From positions 1 to 36,831 of the IMG/VR virus record IMGVR_UViG_3300019776_000933: a stretch of 36,831 nucleotides of DNA; one strand, written 5' to 3'. Positions 9,101 to 17,396 of the stretch are shown piece by piece. Below the pieces are notes generated by a model. The model searched no databases and had not been told where the DNA came from. It was given only the letters and a program-made list of their open reading frames with translations. Position 1 is the first letter of the stretch. Each line of letters begins with the position of its first letter. Origin of the DNA: a virus. The position numbers and the translations under genes were made by a program.

Positions 9101-10253
9101 TAGCGGCGGTGTAAATGTAGGTCGGGTCAGATGGCATATCAGCCGACGTAATAATGCTGCCACCCGCCCAATAGCTGATGCCACGAAAAATCGAGGCTAA
9201 ATCTTGCAACACTTTGTATGCATCTGCCGCTGCTTGCAAATAACAATTACACGTAAAACGTGGCTCCGTGCCGCCTTGTCCATCCGGCACCAACACATCG
9301 CAGTAACGACCAATCTGGTACAAACTCCATTTGTCGATGGAGGAGCCATCCAGCCGATGCCCTAAGCCATATCGGTCATTCAGTATCAGATCATAAAAAA
9401 CCCACGCAGGGTTGTCTGTCCACGCTGGTTTAAATGTGCCGTCCCAAACGCCTTCATAACTACGATTTGCAGGATTGTAATTACCTGGCACATTGATGAT
9501 GCGACCAAGCATGTCATAGCTACGGATGGGAATTCCCTGAAACTGGCTGGCATCAATTTGAATACCAACGATAGCCGACATCGGATAACGCAATTTAACG
9601 TCAATGACTTCGGTCACCGTTGAGACGAGCGTGACGTCGGCTGTCGTTGCGCTGTTCGCATTCGGTGTCGTGCGCGTTACGCGCAGCATCCAGCCTTTTT
9701 TAGCTAAAGGCAATTCCAGCCGATGGCTGCGTTCATAACGCGACGTGGTTTTACCTTCAAACGCTTGGTTCATTACTTCTTTATATGCACCGCCATTGGT
9801 TGCCAGTTCAATAAGGTAGGCAACCCGATGACCATTAATGCTTCCGTCAGTTGCATCGGCACGACTTAACGCAGTAACCGCCAGACGAACTCGCACGGCA
9901 GACAGTTGCGTATTGTTGATAGCGTGTACCCACGACGCATCAGAACGTAACTCCGTACTGATGGTGATTTCATTTTCTACGCCGGGAAATCCGGCAATGA
10001 CTTCCTGATGTGGCGTACCGGTTCTGACATCCACGGTGACATCGTTAAAATTGAATGAGCCGTCCGCGTTTTGTAATGGTGTCTTATCAAAATAAACGGA
10101 ACGCAGTCCGTTCGCTAATCCTTGAATTTCTCCTTCTGAAACCAGATCAAGTACTTTCGCGTAAGAAATACTGCGCAAACTGTCGCTGGCTTCTCTGCTT
10201 GTACTACTACTTTCGCCGCTTTTACCACCGCCATAGCCGATTATTGCTGACAT
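6114..10253 (-). CDS. J: Tail tip attachment protein J (host specificity protein)
   Basis: 1379 aa, close to lambda J family sizes. The N-terminal region (about 1-130) has the family start with DSLRSISYAKVLDLVSEGEI and is followed by the conserved tail-hub part, including GIQIDASQFQGIPIRSYDM and the NPAWVFYDLILNDRYGLG segment. Two fibronectin type III-like domains follow at about 615-720 and 725-815. Then comes a coiled and beta region of the DUF1983 type (QTVTTLQTTLNGNIASVKTQ, TILADRFAVV, SVTADALLANSITADKIKAG). Near the C-terminus an insert at about 1120-1270 looks like a jelly-roll, carbohydrate-binding-like domain (LYAGSDYWKQYV, WYEFSAYNGSHRCSS). It forms the tail tip and fibre that binds the host receptor; the C-terminal insert is the likely specificity part. 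GGGGAAG precedes the ATG. Confidence 0.95.
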   Translation of the reverse strand: MSAIIGYGGGKSGESSSTSREASDSLRSISYAKVLDLVSEGEIQGLANGLRSVYFDKTPLQNADGSFNFNDVTVDVRTGTPHQEVIAGFPGVENEITISTELRSDASWVHAINNTQLSAVRVRLAVTALSRADATDGSINGHRVAYLIELATNGGAYKEVMNQAFEGKTTSRYERSHRLELPLAKKGWMLRVTRTTPNANSATTADVTLVSTVTEVIDVKLRYPMSAIVGIQIDASQFQGIPIRSYDMLGRIINVPGNYNPANRSYEGVWDGTFKPAWTDNPAWVFYDLILNDRYGLGHRLDGSSIDKWSLYQIGRYCDVLVPDGQGGTEPRFTCNCYLQAAADAYKVLQDLASIFRGISYWAGGSIITSADMPSDPTYIYTAANVIDGKFTGVGSSQKARFTVALVSWNDPNDFYKAKVEYVQDDDGIARYGVQKISMTAFGCTSQGQAQRAGNWALLTSRLETDSLTFSVGLDGLVSSPGQLVRIADPHRMGRRNAGRIRLATGRTVTLDKAPVIEVGDKLTVILPTAVSETHTVIAIKRDTVTVNGDWSVMPAPQAIWSVDNMDLVAPIYKIISITEQGGLTYEITALQHEQGKFAYIDGGTRIEKPPHTGLEASPGTPTNLLFSTHPYWVDDVVSATNATLSWSGFSPVYRVKWRKVFSAWQETKTRTSTLNMNSVEAGHYEFAVSAISSTGLESAAATLNTKVTPTLPPLEDITGLRLESSFTSNVAKVAWDKVKGATSYRVQVVAGNPALIVRTINVGNTPRFEYTVTDMKADGGTWRTVEFRVKALGKFGTGSAVASLMAENKQIGALVAMRVDQGIRSGYFQCKPPPEDDFAGILIWISTEETCPPSPENLIYDGTSCFVTLTHYIDGSELSKEVDYYLRAAAYDQFGQDDLTVSTAIPLNVAGVLPDAKSIASSMLTQELSERIDQIGDFDPTGVVAKIVEEREARTEADSAIAQTVTTLQTTLNGNIASVKTQAKSISGLSAQYTVKTDVNGHVAGYGLATTVINGVPKSDFTILADRFAVVQNGVEKRVPFVVTSKNNVAQIGIDGSLLVNGSVTADALLANSITADKIKAGSFSADIFTTGIGSGNLCPNAALIDFYTDAQGRTQPTGMIVIDTIGEVKTGINYSGDTLRPVEINCYVQHTPNDLYAGSDYWKQYVDSVLPHMPVVAGQWYEFSAYNGSHRCSSIMLVYYYNAAGELFASAPSANDNAAEMFGGVSLTGYKRLFGFSAAPEGAVTARLVFRKSPTHTGHADSVAFWVRPYFGTATGAHQLTPSDWSPPGMGTQINGGAITTRSIAADKIAVNQLSAITADLGYVNAGAININNRFIVGADGTTTIQSAPWGQRTVMSNGQTLVYDANNVLRVRLGVW

Positions 10254-10293
10254 GCGCTTCCCCTTTGCAGTTTCCCTTCGCGTTTTTCTTTAC

Positions 10294-10881
10294 CTACGCT
10301 TTATCTTCAGAATAAATCCCTGCCGATATCACCGCCGAACCCACCATCATGCGGCCATAGAGAATGGGAACAGGGTTGCCTTGCGCTGTCGTATTGACCG
10401 CGCCGTTGAAATTGTAAGAAGCCGCATTGCTTGGGTCATCTTTAGCGGATTGCCCTACTTGCTGCGGCGCGAGCATCTGCACCACGCCGCCCAATGCCAT
10501 CACCGCACCAAGTTTCATCATCGGTGCGCCAACCGCGCCAAAACCATAGGCGCTTGCCACTGCACCGACCGCCATCAGAACAGCACCCACAATAATTTGA
10601 AAAATTCCCGCTTGTTTTGCCCCTTGCAATATCGGTGCAATGCGGATTTCTTCTTCGCCTGTCGGATGCTGTAAATCATCTTTAGTGATGTTTCGCTTAC
10701 CGATAAAAACGGCATACACAATGCCCCGCGCTTTACTCGTGACTAACTCGCGTTCAAAGCCTGGCAACAAGACGGACAACGCTTTAACAGCTTCACGTAC
10801 ATTAGCCACAGCTAGCTTGTGTACGCGTCCGAATTGGCTGCCTAGTTTTCCATAAAGGCGGATTGTTTTTAGTTGCAGCAT
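10294..10881 (-). CDS. I: Tail assembly protein I
   Basis: 195 aa of the lambda gpI family. The N-terminal half has the family start LQLKTIRLYGKLGSQFGRVH and a ubiquitin-like beta-grasp layout. The central part has a Gly/Ala/Met-rich hydrophobic stretch (IFQIIVGAVLMAVGAVASAYG, about 108-128). The C-terminal NFNGAVNTTAQGNPVPILYG and VGSAVISAGIYSED are typical of the family. In lambda, I is needed for assembly of the tail-tip initiator complex with J, K and L. A strong terminator ends only about 10 bases before its ATG and no ribosome-binding sequence is obvious there, unlike most neighbours. Confidence 0.92.
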   Translation of the reverse strand: MLQLKTIRLYGKLGSQFGRVHKLAVANVREAVKALSVLLPGFERELVTSKARGIVYAVFIGKRNITKDDLQHPTGEEEIRIAPILQGAKQAGIFQIIVGAVLMAVGAVASAYGFGAVGAPMMKLGAVMALGGVVQMLAPQQVGQSAKDDPSNAASYNFNGAVNTTAQGNPVPILYGRMMVGSAVISAGIYSEDKA

Positions 10882-10890
10882 GATTTAGTC

Positions 10891-10918
10891 GAAAAAAAAA
10901 CCAGCACTAAGGCTGGTT
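10891..10918 (-). terminator. Terminator just upstream of gene I
   Basis: On the minus strand AACCAGC and GCTGGTT form a 7-bp stem with a 6-base loop followed by an unbroken run of nine Ts. It closes the transcript of the F-box-like gene. The region from 10919 to 11107 holds no convincing gene. Confidence 0.9.
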
Positions 10919-11107
10919 TAAATTTGTTGTGAATTCTATTTTAATGGATAGTGGTTAGTGACCTAAATCTAATCGAAAAAAAAGCTTCCTTAGAAAAGAA
11001 CTATTTTCAAAAAACTGGAGTAGCCAGGTATCTTCGAACGCTTCAATCAGACACTTCTGTGTGAATTTTAACCAACGTATCTGATAATCAAGTCAAATCA
11101 CCAAAAT

Positions 11108-11878
11108 TCAGAAATGTCTGACTTTTTTATTAGGCCTTTCAAAATCTTGTTTTATAAAAAGATCATCCTTCAGTCCGTTATCGCTCTGTTGACGTTCTTT
11201 TAAAAATACATGCATTTCTTTTGGCTTTGATGAAAATGCAGCAGCCGCGTTTTCTATCTGATGTTGTAGTTTGAGACCTCCATTTATTAGCCAAGAAATA
11301 TCACAATTCTCCCCCGCCCTGGCCCAGCGTTGAAGGGTCTCGCATAGCATTTTTTTGTGTATTTCATTTTGGGCGACCTTGTAGTCAGAATTTCCATCAT
11401 GAAATTCGAGGCCTGCTATCAGAATTTCTTGTTTTAACATGCATTTTTTAATTTGGTTGATAGAACTTTTATCATCTAACACTACCTTTTCCGGCTCGCA
11501 ACCAGAGAGCATTTTATGTGCCGTCTCTTCAAAAATAGCCTCGCTTTCATCATCCAATTCTTGTTCAAATTTTTCCGCTATTGTTTCAATTTCAAAACAA
11601 TTTCTATTAGAAAATTCTTCACTTAGCTTGGCCTTATATTTATTTAACTCTTCTATAACTGCAGGGATACTTTCTCGCGGAATATCCGTTAAATAAGACT
11701 CGAGCGGTTCTGCTAGTTGAGCATTTTCTTGCATTTTCGCGATGTCGTTATCGTTCTGCAGAAGATTGCAAGTGGCGCGTACGTTTCTTAAAACTGCAGC
11801 ATTCGAGCTATTACAGATCACATGTAGAACTTCGATGGGAAAGACCATTGATGGTTGTGGCTGTTTAATTGGCGTCAA
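11108..11878 (-). CDS. F-box-like protein, candidate host-directed effector (cargo)
   Basis: 256 aa. Residues 12-40 fit an F-box with correct spacing: FPIEVLHVI, then LRNVRATCNLL, matching the consensus LPxEhLxxI...LxxhRxTCxxh. F-box domains bind Skp1 of eukaryotic SCF ubiquitin ligases; in bacteria they occur mostly in secreted effectors of symbionts and pathogens. The rest is helical and acidic (PLESYLTDIPRESIPAVIEEL, then Glu-rich helices around 90-125) with a charged tail KQDFERPNKKVRHF. There is no signal peptide or known enzymatic motif. The TTG start is supported by AAGGA 7 bases upstream; an ATG ten codons later is the alternative. It sits between K and I, which are adjacent in lambda, and is flanked by 226 and 232 bases of AT-rich noncoding DNA, so it is an insertion. 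The F-box call comes from motif spacing only. Confidence 0.6.
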   Translation of the reverse strand: MTPIKQPQPSMVFPIEVLHVICNSSNAAVLRNVRATCNLLQNDNDIAKMQENAQLAEPLESYLTDIPRESIPAVIEELNKYKAKLSEEFSNRNCFEIETIAEKFEQELDDESEAIFEETAHKMLSGCEPEKVVLDDKSSINQIKKCMLKQEILIAGLEFHDGNSDYKVAQNEIHKKMLCETLQRWARAGENCDISWLINGGLKLQHQIENAAAAFSSKPKEMHVFLKERQQSDNGLKDDLFIKQDFERPNKKVRHF

Positions 11879-12110
11879 TTTAATTCCTTAAAAGTAACTA
11901 ATCCATGGGCTTTAAGCTATAGGGTTGCTTAAAAATGAAGTTTTGTATCGGCGAAATCTCTTTTATCAAACCAAAGAGCAAACAATTATAATCACTATAC
12001 AAGGAGTTACTTCAATATGAAGCTAGCCATTAAACTTAACTAACTTCAACTTTCAATCCATTACCAAACTTTAAATTTTCTTGGCAAACAATTTATCATT
12101 AAACGTAACG

Positions 12111-12851
12111 TTAGTGGTTTTTGTCAAATCGAATAACGTTCCTCGTCACTTCACGCCAATATCCGCCATACACATCCCGACTGGAAAGCCGTCCGTGCAA
12201 GTGATGCAGAATTAATCCATCACCAAGATAAATCGCCGCATGATTCGGCACACCATTTTTACTGCGTATTTGCATCAAAATTACGTCACCCTCATACAAT
12301 CCAGCCTCTGCCTCAACGGATTTAAAACCTGCTTGCGGAAAACCTTGTGTGTAAAGGTCACTATTTCCATCATTCCACCAGTTATCTAATCGGTGAAACT
12401 GCTTTAATTCGATGCCTCTTGTCTGTTGATACCAATCACGAATTAACGAATAACAATCCAGCACACCATGAAAAAATGGCCGACCAACTAACGGGGCTTG
12501 ATAACCGCAAGGTTCTATCGTGACTAATTCACTTGCTACTGCAACACCATCGATATCATCCACACGCACAATATGCCAAACCAAACCAGATGCTTCACAA
12601 CTCACTTTGTCGGCTTCGCTGGCTATTGCTTGCACATCCGGATGAGAATGCACTACAGCGATAATGCTGCCTTGCTCTTCTACTTCTGTGTATTCTTGCG
12701 CTGAAATAATGAAGTGTTCAGAACTGCGTGCCGTATTTTTACAGGGAACATATTTTTCACGTCCCTTGCGTATCACAATCAGACCGCACGATTCGCGTGG
12801 ATAGTCTGTTTCTGCATGCCGGTGAATAGCATTGATTGTGGCTGGCTTCAT
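12111..12851 (-). CDS. K: Tail tip assembly protein K (JAMM + NlpC/P60 peptidase)
   Basis: 246 aa with two domains, as in lambda gpK. The first is a Mov34/JAB metallopeptidase with Glu20 (PRESCG) and the JAMM motif HSHPDVQAIASEAD (His68, His70, Asp81). The second is an NlpC/P60 cysteine peptidase with Cys133 (LDCYSLIRDWY) and His204 (PNHAAIYLG). It helps build or process the tail tip and may open peptidoglycan during DNA entry. I chose the ATG at 12851 because the JAMM fold starts there (MKPATINAIHRH). The longer frame starting at 12917 would run through a strong terminator hairpin. Confidence 0.93.
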   Translation of the reverse strand: MKPATINAIHRHAETDYPRESCGLIVIRKGREKYVPCKNTARSSEHFIISAQEYTEVEEQGSIIAVVHSHPDVQAIASEADKVSCEASGLVWHIVRVDDIDGVAVASELVTIEPCGYQAPLVGRPFFHGVLDCYSLIRDWYQQTRGIELKQFHRLDNWWNDGNSDLYTQGFPQAGFKSVEAEAGLYEGDVILMQIRSKNGVPNHAAIYLGDGLILHHLHGRLSSRDVYGGYWREVTRNVIRFDKNH

Positions 12852-12862
12852 CGTTGCCCCAT

Positions 12863-12886
12863 AAAAAAACCCGCGTAGTGTGCGGG
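12863..12886 (-). terminator. Terminator immediately upstream of gene K
   Basis: On the minus strand CCCGC-ACACTAC-GCGGG is followed by seven Ts. The hairpin and T run end only 12 bases before the ATG of K, so transcripts from L must read through it to express K. Confidence 0.85.
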
Positions 12887-12963
12887 CGATAAATTTGCAG
12901 CTTACATTAATGATCAAATATGGTTAAAATGATAATTTATATTAACCAACTTGAAATCAGTTT

Positions 12964-13224
12964 ATGTCAACCCATGACTCTCAATACAATCCCAATAAGA
13001 AACGCTATGAACTTCCACCTCCATTTACCACCGAGCAAATTCTAGACGCTCTTCGTGAAGGAAAGCTCGAAGCAAAACGCAATCACTCCGGTCAACAAGT
13101 GGTACAAATTACCTTCCCTTTTGCCGTTAGCAAACCTCATCAATCACGACAACATACCAGCGGCTGGAAAGCTGCCGTAGTTAAGTACGTCAAACTCGCC
13201 AAAGCGTTTTTTACAATCCGATAG
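12964..13224 (+). CDS. Small plus-strand protein between K and L, unknown
   Basis: 86 aa, opposite in direction to the tail operon. The first ~65 residues look like a real small protein (YNPNKKRYELPPPFTTEQILDAL, then REGKLEAKRNHSGQQVV). The last ~27 are read from the antisense of the 3' end of L, so the original gene may have been cut and now reads into L. The ribosome-binding site is weak. In lambda, K and L are adjacent, so this is probably a small cargo gene or the remains of one. No family is recognised. Confidence 0.4.
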   Translation: MSTHDSQYNPNKKRYELPPPFTTEQILDALREGKLEAKRNHSGQQVVQITFPFAVSKPHQSRQHTSGWKAAVVKYVKLAKAFFTIR

Positions 13225-13836
13225 TTTCCCGCCGCAACGATCTAATCCACTACTCTCAACAGGATTGCCGTCTTTATCAAACATCGCTGATCCTGTATAG
13301 CCACAATAACTTCCACGATAGCCACCGGTACTTAACCACGTACACACGTTAGCAACAATCTGACGGCGCGGGAGTTGGACACCCTGAAAATTGAGCGCGC
13401 TGGATAATTCAAATTCGACGACTTCGCTGGTTTCACTAATCTTCTGTTCTATCGTCCATATATCCAGAGGAAATTCTTGTGATGAGTCTGCGCTGGGGTT
13501 GCCTTCAGCAAAATTCACTGCATCCAGATATTTGCCGAGCGTCGTGTGGCGCGTAAGTCTGGCTCCAACCATATCGGCAAAATAAATGCACATGGCCGAT
13601 ATGGATCCCTCCACGTTACCCACAGCCAGCGTGGGAGCTGGCTGCTGCGCACTGGTACGGGCGAAGCCGGAGGCGACCATTGGCCATGCGGTATATTCCT
13701 TACTTTGCCAGACAATAATGCCGACATCTTGATAGCCGTGAAAGTGGAGATGATCACCACCTATACTGGTGGCGTCCAGCTCAAACAATTCCACCACCTG
13801 TCCTGCTTCCAACAATTGTGCATCGGCCTTGATCAT
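13144..13836 (-). CDS. L: Minor tail protein L
   Basis: 230 aa of the lambda gpL family. The C-terminal domain carries four conserved cysteines (165, 178, 201, 208; CGYTGSAMFD, DRCGGKLSDCKKRFG). In lambda L the equivalent cysteines hold a 4Fe-4S cluster. The protein joins the tail-tip complex with M, J, I and K. The start overlaps the stop of M by 4 bases (ATGA). Confidence 0.93.
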   Translation of the reverse strand: MIKADAQLLEAGQVVELFELDATSIGGDHLHFHGYQDVGIIVWQSKEYTAWPMVASGFARTSAQQPAPTLAVGNVEGSISAMCIYFADMVGARLTRHTTLGKYLDAVNFAEGNPSADSSQEFPLDIWTIEQKISETSEVVEFELSSALNFQGVQLPRRQIVANVCTWLSTGGYRGSYCGYTGSAMFDKDGNPVESSGLDRCGGKLSDCKKRFGEFDVLNYGSFPAAGMLS

Positions 13837-14165
13837 GGCTGAAAATCCTGCTCGAACGTCACGCTTAACGAATACACATCGCCGCCTTTAGGCGTAATGC
13901 TGTATTCACTAGCTCTGACCAATAGGGGTTTTCCTAATGGCGGCGTCCATTGAAATGACTGCGCACCGTTGGTTGCGTCTAAAAAAGTTTTGATGGCAAT
14001 GATCTTGTCGCGTTTACCTAAAAACGTCAGCGGCCACGACTCTGATTTGTTATTTAATCCATCGACCGTGGTTTGTGCGTATCCGTCACCAAATTGCGCT
14101 TTCAGAACGCGGAATCGGGTTGTGCCGGTCGCTTCGCCAGTCGGTGTCCAGGTGAATGTCTTCAT
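13833..14165 (-). CDS. M: Minor tail protein M
   Basis: 110 aa, matching lambda gpM in size and layout (FRVLKAQFGDGYAQTTVDGLNN, WTPPLGKPLLVRASEYSI, VTFEQDFQP). The start codon overlaps the stop of the tape measure gene (TGATG), and its end overlaps L by 4 bases. It is part of the distal tail complex at the junction of tube and tip. Confidence 0.93.
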   Translation of the reverse strand: MKTFTWTPTGEATGTTRFRVLKAQFGDGYAQTTVDGLNNKSESWPLTFLGKRDKIIAIKTFLDATNGAQSFQWTPPLGKPLLVRASEYSITPKGGDVYSLSVTFEQDFQP

Positions 14166-16810
14166 CAGGCCAGTCCATTTTTTAGATTGTATAAACTGCC
14201 ACCCTGACGTTGGGCATCACGATTTGATTTGCCGATGCGCGCATCCACAAACGCCGCTAACTCATTGCCAAATTGCTTCAATCCTGACGGTGCTTCTACT
14301 TTACTTGTCCCATTCGCTTCACCGCTTTGCTGAACGTACACATTCACCTGAACGGTGGAACTCACGCCACCGCCACCCATCGCACGCACACCTAACTCAC
14401 CGCCTGACATGCGCGTTAATGGCATGATGGCTTCCGCTCCCGCCTCGCCCATCAATCCCATATTAAAGTTTGTCGGCTGATCAACGATGCGGTTAGTGAA
14501 CGTGCCGCCGTTGGCGAATTTCATTACCTCGCCGCTATCGAACGCACTTCCTTTGGCGAACTGTTGCTCACCACCCTCAAATGCGCCCCCATCGGCAAAA
14601 CCCATTCCCATCGATTGAATCGCCTTCATCGCCAACATCTTGACCATCATTTTGACGATATCGGCAATAATAGATTTCGCAAAGTCAGCAAAGTTAGCTT
14701 TGCCGGTCATCACAAAATCAGCAATCGAATTCGTCATGCCATCGAAACCTTTGGTGAAGATAGTTTCTGTTTGCCCAGCAACGTTCATTGCCTGATCGCG
14801 GTAATTAGCAAACGCGCTACTTGCACCATTTATCCAGTCCGATTGCAGATTTTTAATTGTGCTGTTTTTGTTTTCTGCTAACGCAATTTCCTGCGCATAG
14901 GTCTCATTCACGATGGCTAAATAATCGCTATAACTTTGTTCATCGATCAGGCCATTGCGCTTGTCACGGTCTAAGCGTTGCGTTGCACCTATTTTCTTAT
15001 CTTCAATGCCGTTGACGACATCCATCTGCGCGGCATAATCATTCCCTCGACCGATGACAGAAATATCACGACTATTTTGACGATTGATTGCGTCCAGATA
15101 GTTGGTCGCTGAAACTGCCGCTTCATCAAAAGCGTGTTTCGTTTTATTAATGGCGGCGACTTCGGCAATGGAATTGATTTGCACATTCGTTGCCGTATCA
15201 GCGTGCAGCTTGGCTAATTTCAACTTCACTTCGCTAATTTTTGTATTGATGTCGATCTTATCTTTGCCAACCGATTTTTCTGCTTGTAAGCGAGTTATCT
15301 CAGCTTGCAGTGCCTGTTCTTGTGCTTGACTAGTTAAATTTAAAAAACCCAGCTTTGCAGCGTAATAGTCACTATCAGCAAGCAAGCCAGCAGCACGATG
15401 CGCTTGCATAATTTTTTCTGCATTGGCATAGACGTTGGTTAATTCTTCGGCATTTTGTTTAATTCGGGCAACATCCGCATTTAACGTCGTTTTGTCTAGC
15501 TGGCTGGATTCTGATTTGTTAGTAGCCTTTGCCAGACCAGCTACGTTTAGGGAAGGCTTTTCTTCTGCCAGAAAAACACTATTTACGCGTGCATTCTTTT
15601 CCTGCCCAATCGACATCATTTTTTGTTGAAATAAGTCCAGTTCTCTATGCGCTCGTTGCGCATCTTCTTTTACCGCATTACTGATCGTTTTAAATCCGGT
15701 GAGGTCGCCATGTGCCAACGCCACCAGTTGTGCAGAAATCGCACCAATTTCACGACCAATACCCAGAAAGACGAAACCAACTTCCGAGCCAACCACAGCC
15801 AATGTCTGAAAGAGCGTTACTCCTGCGGACAGCGTGCCATTCAACACGTCGGACACTACCGACAACGCCGATTCATCTTTTGCCAGATCAGCAAAGGCAG
15901 TGTGCAATGACGATAAAGTAGGTAATGCGTTGGTGACCAGTTTTTCACCAAAAGTAGAAAAACTATTTTTTAATGCCGTGATGGATTTACTGTAAGCATC
16001 GGTTGCCTCAATCTGTTGCTGCGTCAATCCGGTGTAATGCTTTCCCTGCTCAGCCAGATCATTTAAAAACGGCATCATCGCAGCACCTGCCTTACCAAAC
16101 AAAGCAACCGCCACCGCCGTTTTATCTGCCCCATCTTTAAAACCCGACATCGCTTTTGCCACGGCATCCAATTGGTCTACCGGGGCGAGTGACTTAAACT
16201 TGTTGAAGTCAAGACCAAGCGCCTTAATTGCTGTACCAGCGGCACTTGCTTCGTCATCCGTTTTAGACAGTGCCACGGTTAATTTAATGGAAGCAGCAGC
16301 GACACTATCTAACGCCACACCGGATAAATCAGCAGCGAGTTTAAGCGACGACACATTCACCGCTGTGTCACCCATTTTTTCTGCAATATCTTGGTAATTG
16401 GCGATTTGCTCAATCATGCGACCACTGAGCGAATAAATGGCATAAGCAGCCGAGGTTGCCACCGCAGCAACGGCAATCAACCCCGATTTAAGCGCACGCA
16501 AATTATCTGCCGATTTGCGCTGCGATTCCGCGAGTTTTAATGCTGAGTCTGCTGCCTTGACCTGTTCTTCACTCGCTCCTTTGAGCTTTAATTTGTATAG
16601 CTCTATTTCCCGGGTTGATTTGCCGAGCGTTTGATTTTGTAAATTAAGACGTTTGACGTAGTTATCAATGCTGCGTGATGAACGAGCACTTGCTTTTTCG
16701 TTAACGTCACCTAAGCTGGAGATAGAACGTTTTGCGTCGTCAATACCGGCTTTCACGGCAGTGCCATCGACGCTAACTTGAATAACGCCGGAACCGATGA
16801 CTTCGCTCAT
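14165..16810 (-). CDS. H: Tail length tape measure protein H
   Basis: 881 aa. The N-terminal part is helical with heptad-like stretches (SSLGDVNEKASARSSRSIDNY). A hydrophobic segment lies near 105-128 (LIAVAAVATSAAYAIYSLSG). Long coiled-coil regions follow, and the C-terminal part has the lambda-type region (GFDGMTNSIADFVMTGKANF, then MVKMLAMKAIQSMGMGFADGG). A Gly-rich tail follows. It sets tail length and is ejected ahead of DNA; 881 residues at about 1.5 angstrom each predicts a tail near 130 nm. A fragment of a related gene's 5' end lies 600 bases upstream, across a cargo gene. Confidence 0.95.
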   Translation of the reverse strand: MSEVIGSGVIQVSVDGTAVKAGIDDAKRSISSLGDVNEKASARSSRSIDNYVKRLNLQNQTLGKSTREIELYKLKLKGASEEQVKAADSALKLAESQRKSADNLRALKSGLIAVAAVATSAAYAIYSLSGRMIEQIANYQDIAEKMGDTAVNVSSLKLAADLSGVALDSVAAASIKLTVALSKTDDEASAAGTAIKALGLDFNKFKSLAPVDQLDAVAKAMSGFKDGADKTAVAVALFGKAGAAMMPFLNDLAEQGKHYTGLTQQQIEATDAYSKSITALKNSFSTFGEKLVTNALPTLSSLHTAFADLAKDESALSVVSDVLNGTLSAGVTLFQTLAVVGSEVGFVFLGIGREIGAISAQLVALAHGDLTGFKTISNAVKEDAQRAHRELDLFQQKMMSIGQEKNARVNSVFLAEEKPSLNVAGLAKATNKSESSQLDKTTLNADVARIKQNAEELTNVYANAEKIMQAHRAAGLLADSDYYAAKLGFLNLTSQAQEQALQAEITRLQAEKSVGKDKIDINTKISEVKLKLAKLHADTATNVQINSIAEVAAINKTKHAFDEAAVSATNYLDAINRQNSRDISVIGRGNDYAAQMDVVNGIEDKKIGATQRLDRDKRNGLIDEQSYSDYLAIVNETYAQEIALAENKNSTIKNLQSDWINGASSAFANYRDQAMNVAGQTETIFTKGFDGMTNSIADFVMTGKANFADFAKSIIADIVKMMVKMLAMKAIQSMGMGFADGGAFEGGEQQFAKGSAFDSGEVMKFANGGTFTNRIVDQPTNFNMGLMGEAGAEAIMPLTRMSGGELGVRAMGGGGVSSTVQVNVYVQQSGEANGTSKVEAPSGLKQFGNELAAFVDARIGKSNRDAQRQGGSLYNLKNGLA

Positions 16811-16992
16811 TGTATTTTCTATAGAAAAAGTTCACCGAAGTGAGTTTGCTTGTTAGGTATTTTTTGAAATTACCGTGTTCTATTGAGGCAGATAGTTTGA
16901 CCAGACTATTTGATGAGCCTTAATCTGCTGGCTTACAATTTTTTAACGTAGGTAGGTGCACTACATTTAAATAATTAAAAAGGAGAAATATC

Positions 16993-17385
16993 ATGGACCA
17001 TATAACTGATAGCCGGTTCGATAAATACACAACACAAGACCTTAGATCGGAGCTGCGTAAAGAGCTCGACTCGGCATTCCATATAATGAATAAGTTATGC
17101 CCGCTACTAGAGGATGTCGAGCAGTCACGAGAAGTAAGTGCATCCGCTAACGGTATGTGTGAATCAGGAAACTTGAAAACATGGCTATCTGAATGGGAGA
17201 CCGATGCACACATACACGAATCCTTGAAGCGACAACTCATCCGTACCTGCTTCACTTATGAACAACTTGACTCTCTACAATTGCAGGAAAAAATTATTGC
17301 AACGCTTGATCTTCAATTAAGGGCTAAGCAGCTATATGAAAAATATAGCTCTTCACTTGTAGCAGATCATAAAGAAAATAAATGA
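16993..17385 (+). CDS. Unknown 130-aa helical protein (cargo gene)
   Basis: A plus-strand gene inserted upstream of the tape measure. AAGGAG 9 bases before the ATG supports the start. The protein is soluble and mostly helical, with Glu, Leu and Ser rich segments (LRSELRKELDSAFHIMNKL, IIATLDLQLRAKQLYEKY) and three cysteines in its first two thirds. No family is recognised; it lacks the helix-turn-helix expected of a RES/Xre antitoxin. It lies between the intact tape measure gene and a relic of another tape measure gene, so it came in as cargo. The AT-rich region 16811-16992 likely holds its promoter. Confidence 0.6.
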   Translation: MDHITDSRFDKYTTQDLRSELRKELDSAFHIMNKLCPLLEDVEQSREVSASANGMCESGNLKTWLSEWETDAHIHESLKRQLIRTCFTYEQLDSLQLQEKIIATLDLQLRAKQLYEKYSSSLVADHKENK

Positions 17386-17396
17386 CTTCGTAGCAA

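Noticed and set aside
10931-10947. A 17-base near repeat (GAATTCTATTTTAATGG) also present at 30088-30104 with one change
   Set aside because: In a window of this size with AT-rich gaps, one such match is expected by chance.
12852-12917. Longer N-terminus for the K protein
   Set aside because: The extra 22 codons read through a strong terminator hairpin, and the domain starts at the internal ATG, which matches family length.
16820-16845. Hairpin with TTCG loop upstream of the tape measure, as a minus-strand terminator
   Set aside because: On the minus strand two C-A mismatches break the stem; it would only be stable on the plus strand.
16920-17255. Minus-strand frame of 111 aa opposite the 130-aa gene
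   Set aside because: The plus-strand gene has a strong AAGGAG and a better amino-acid composition; this frame is its shadow.
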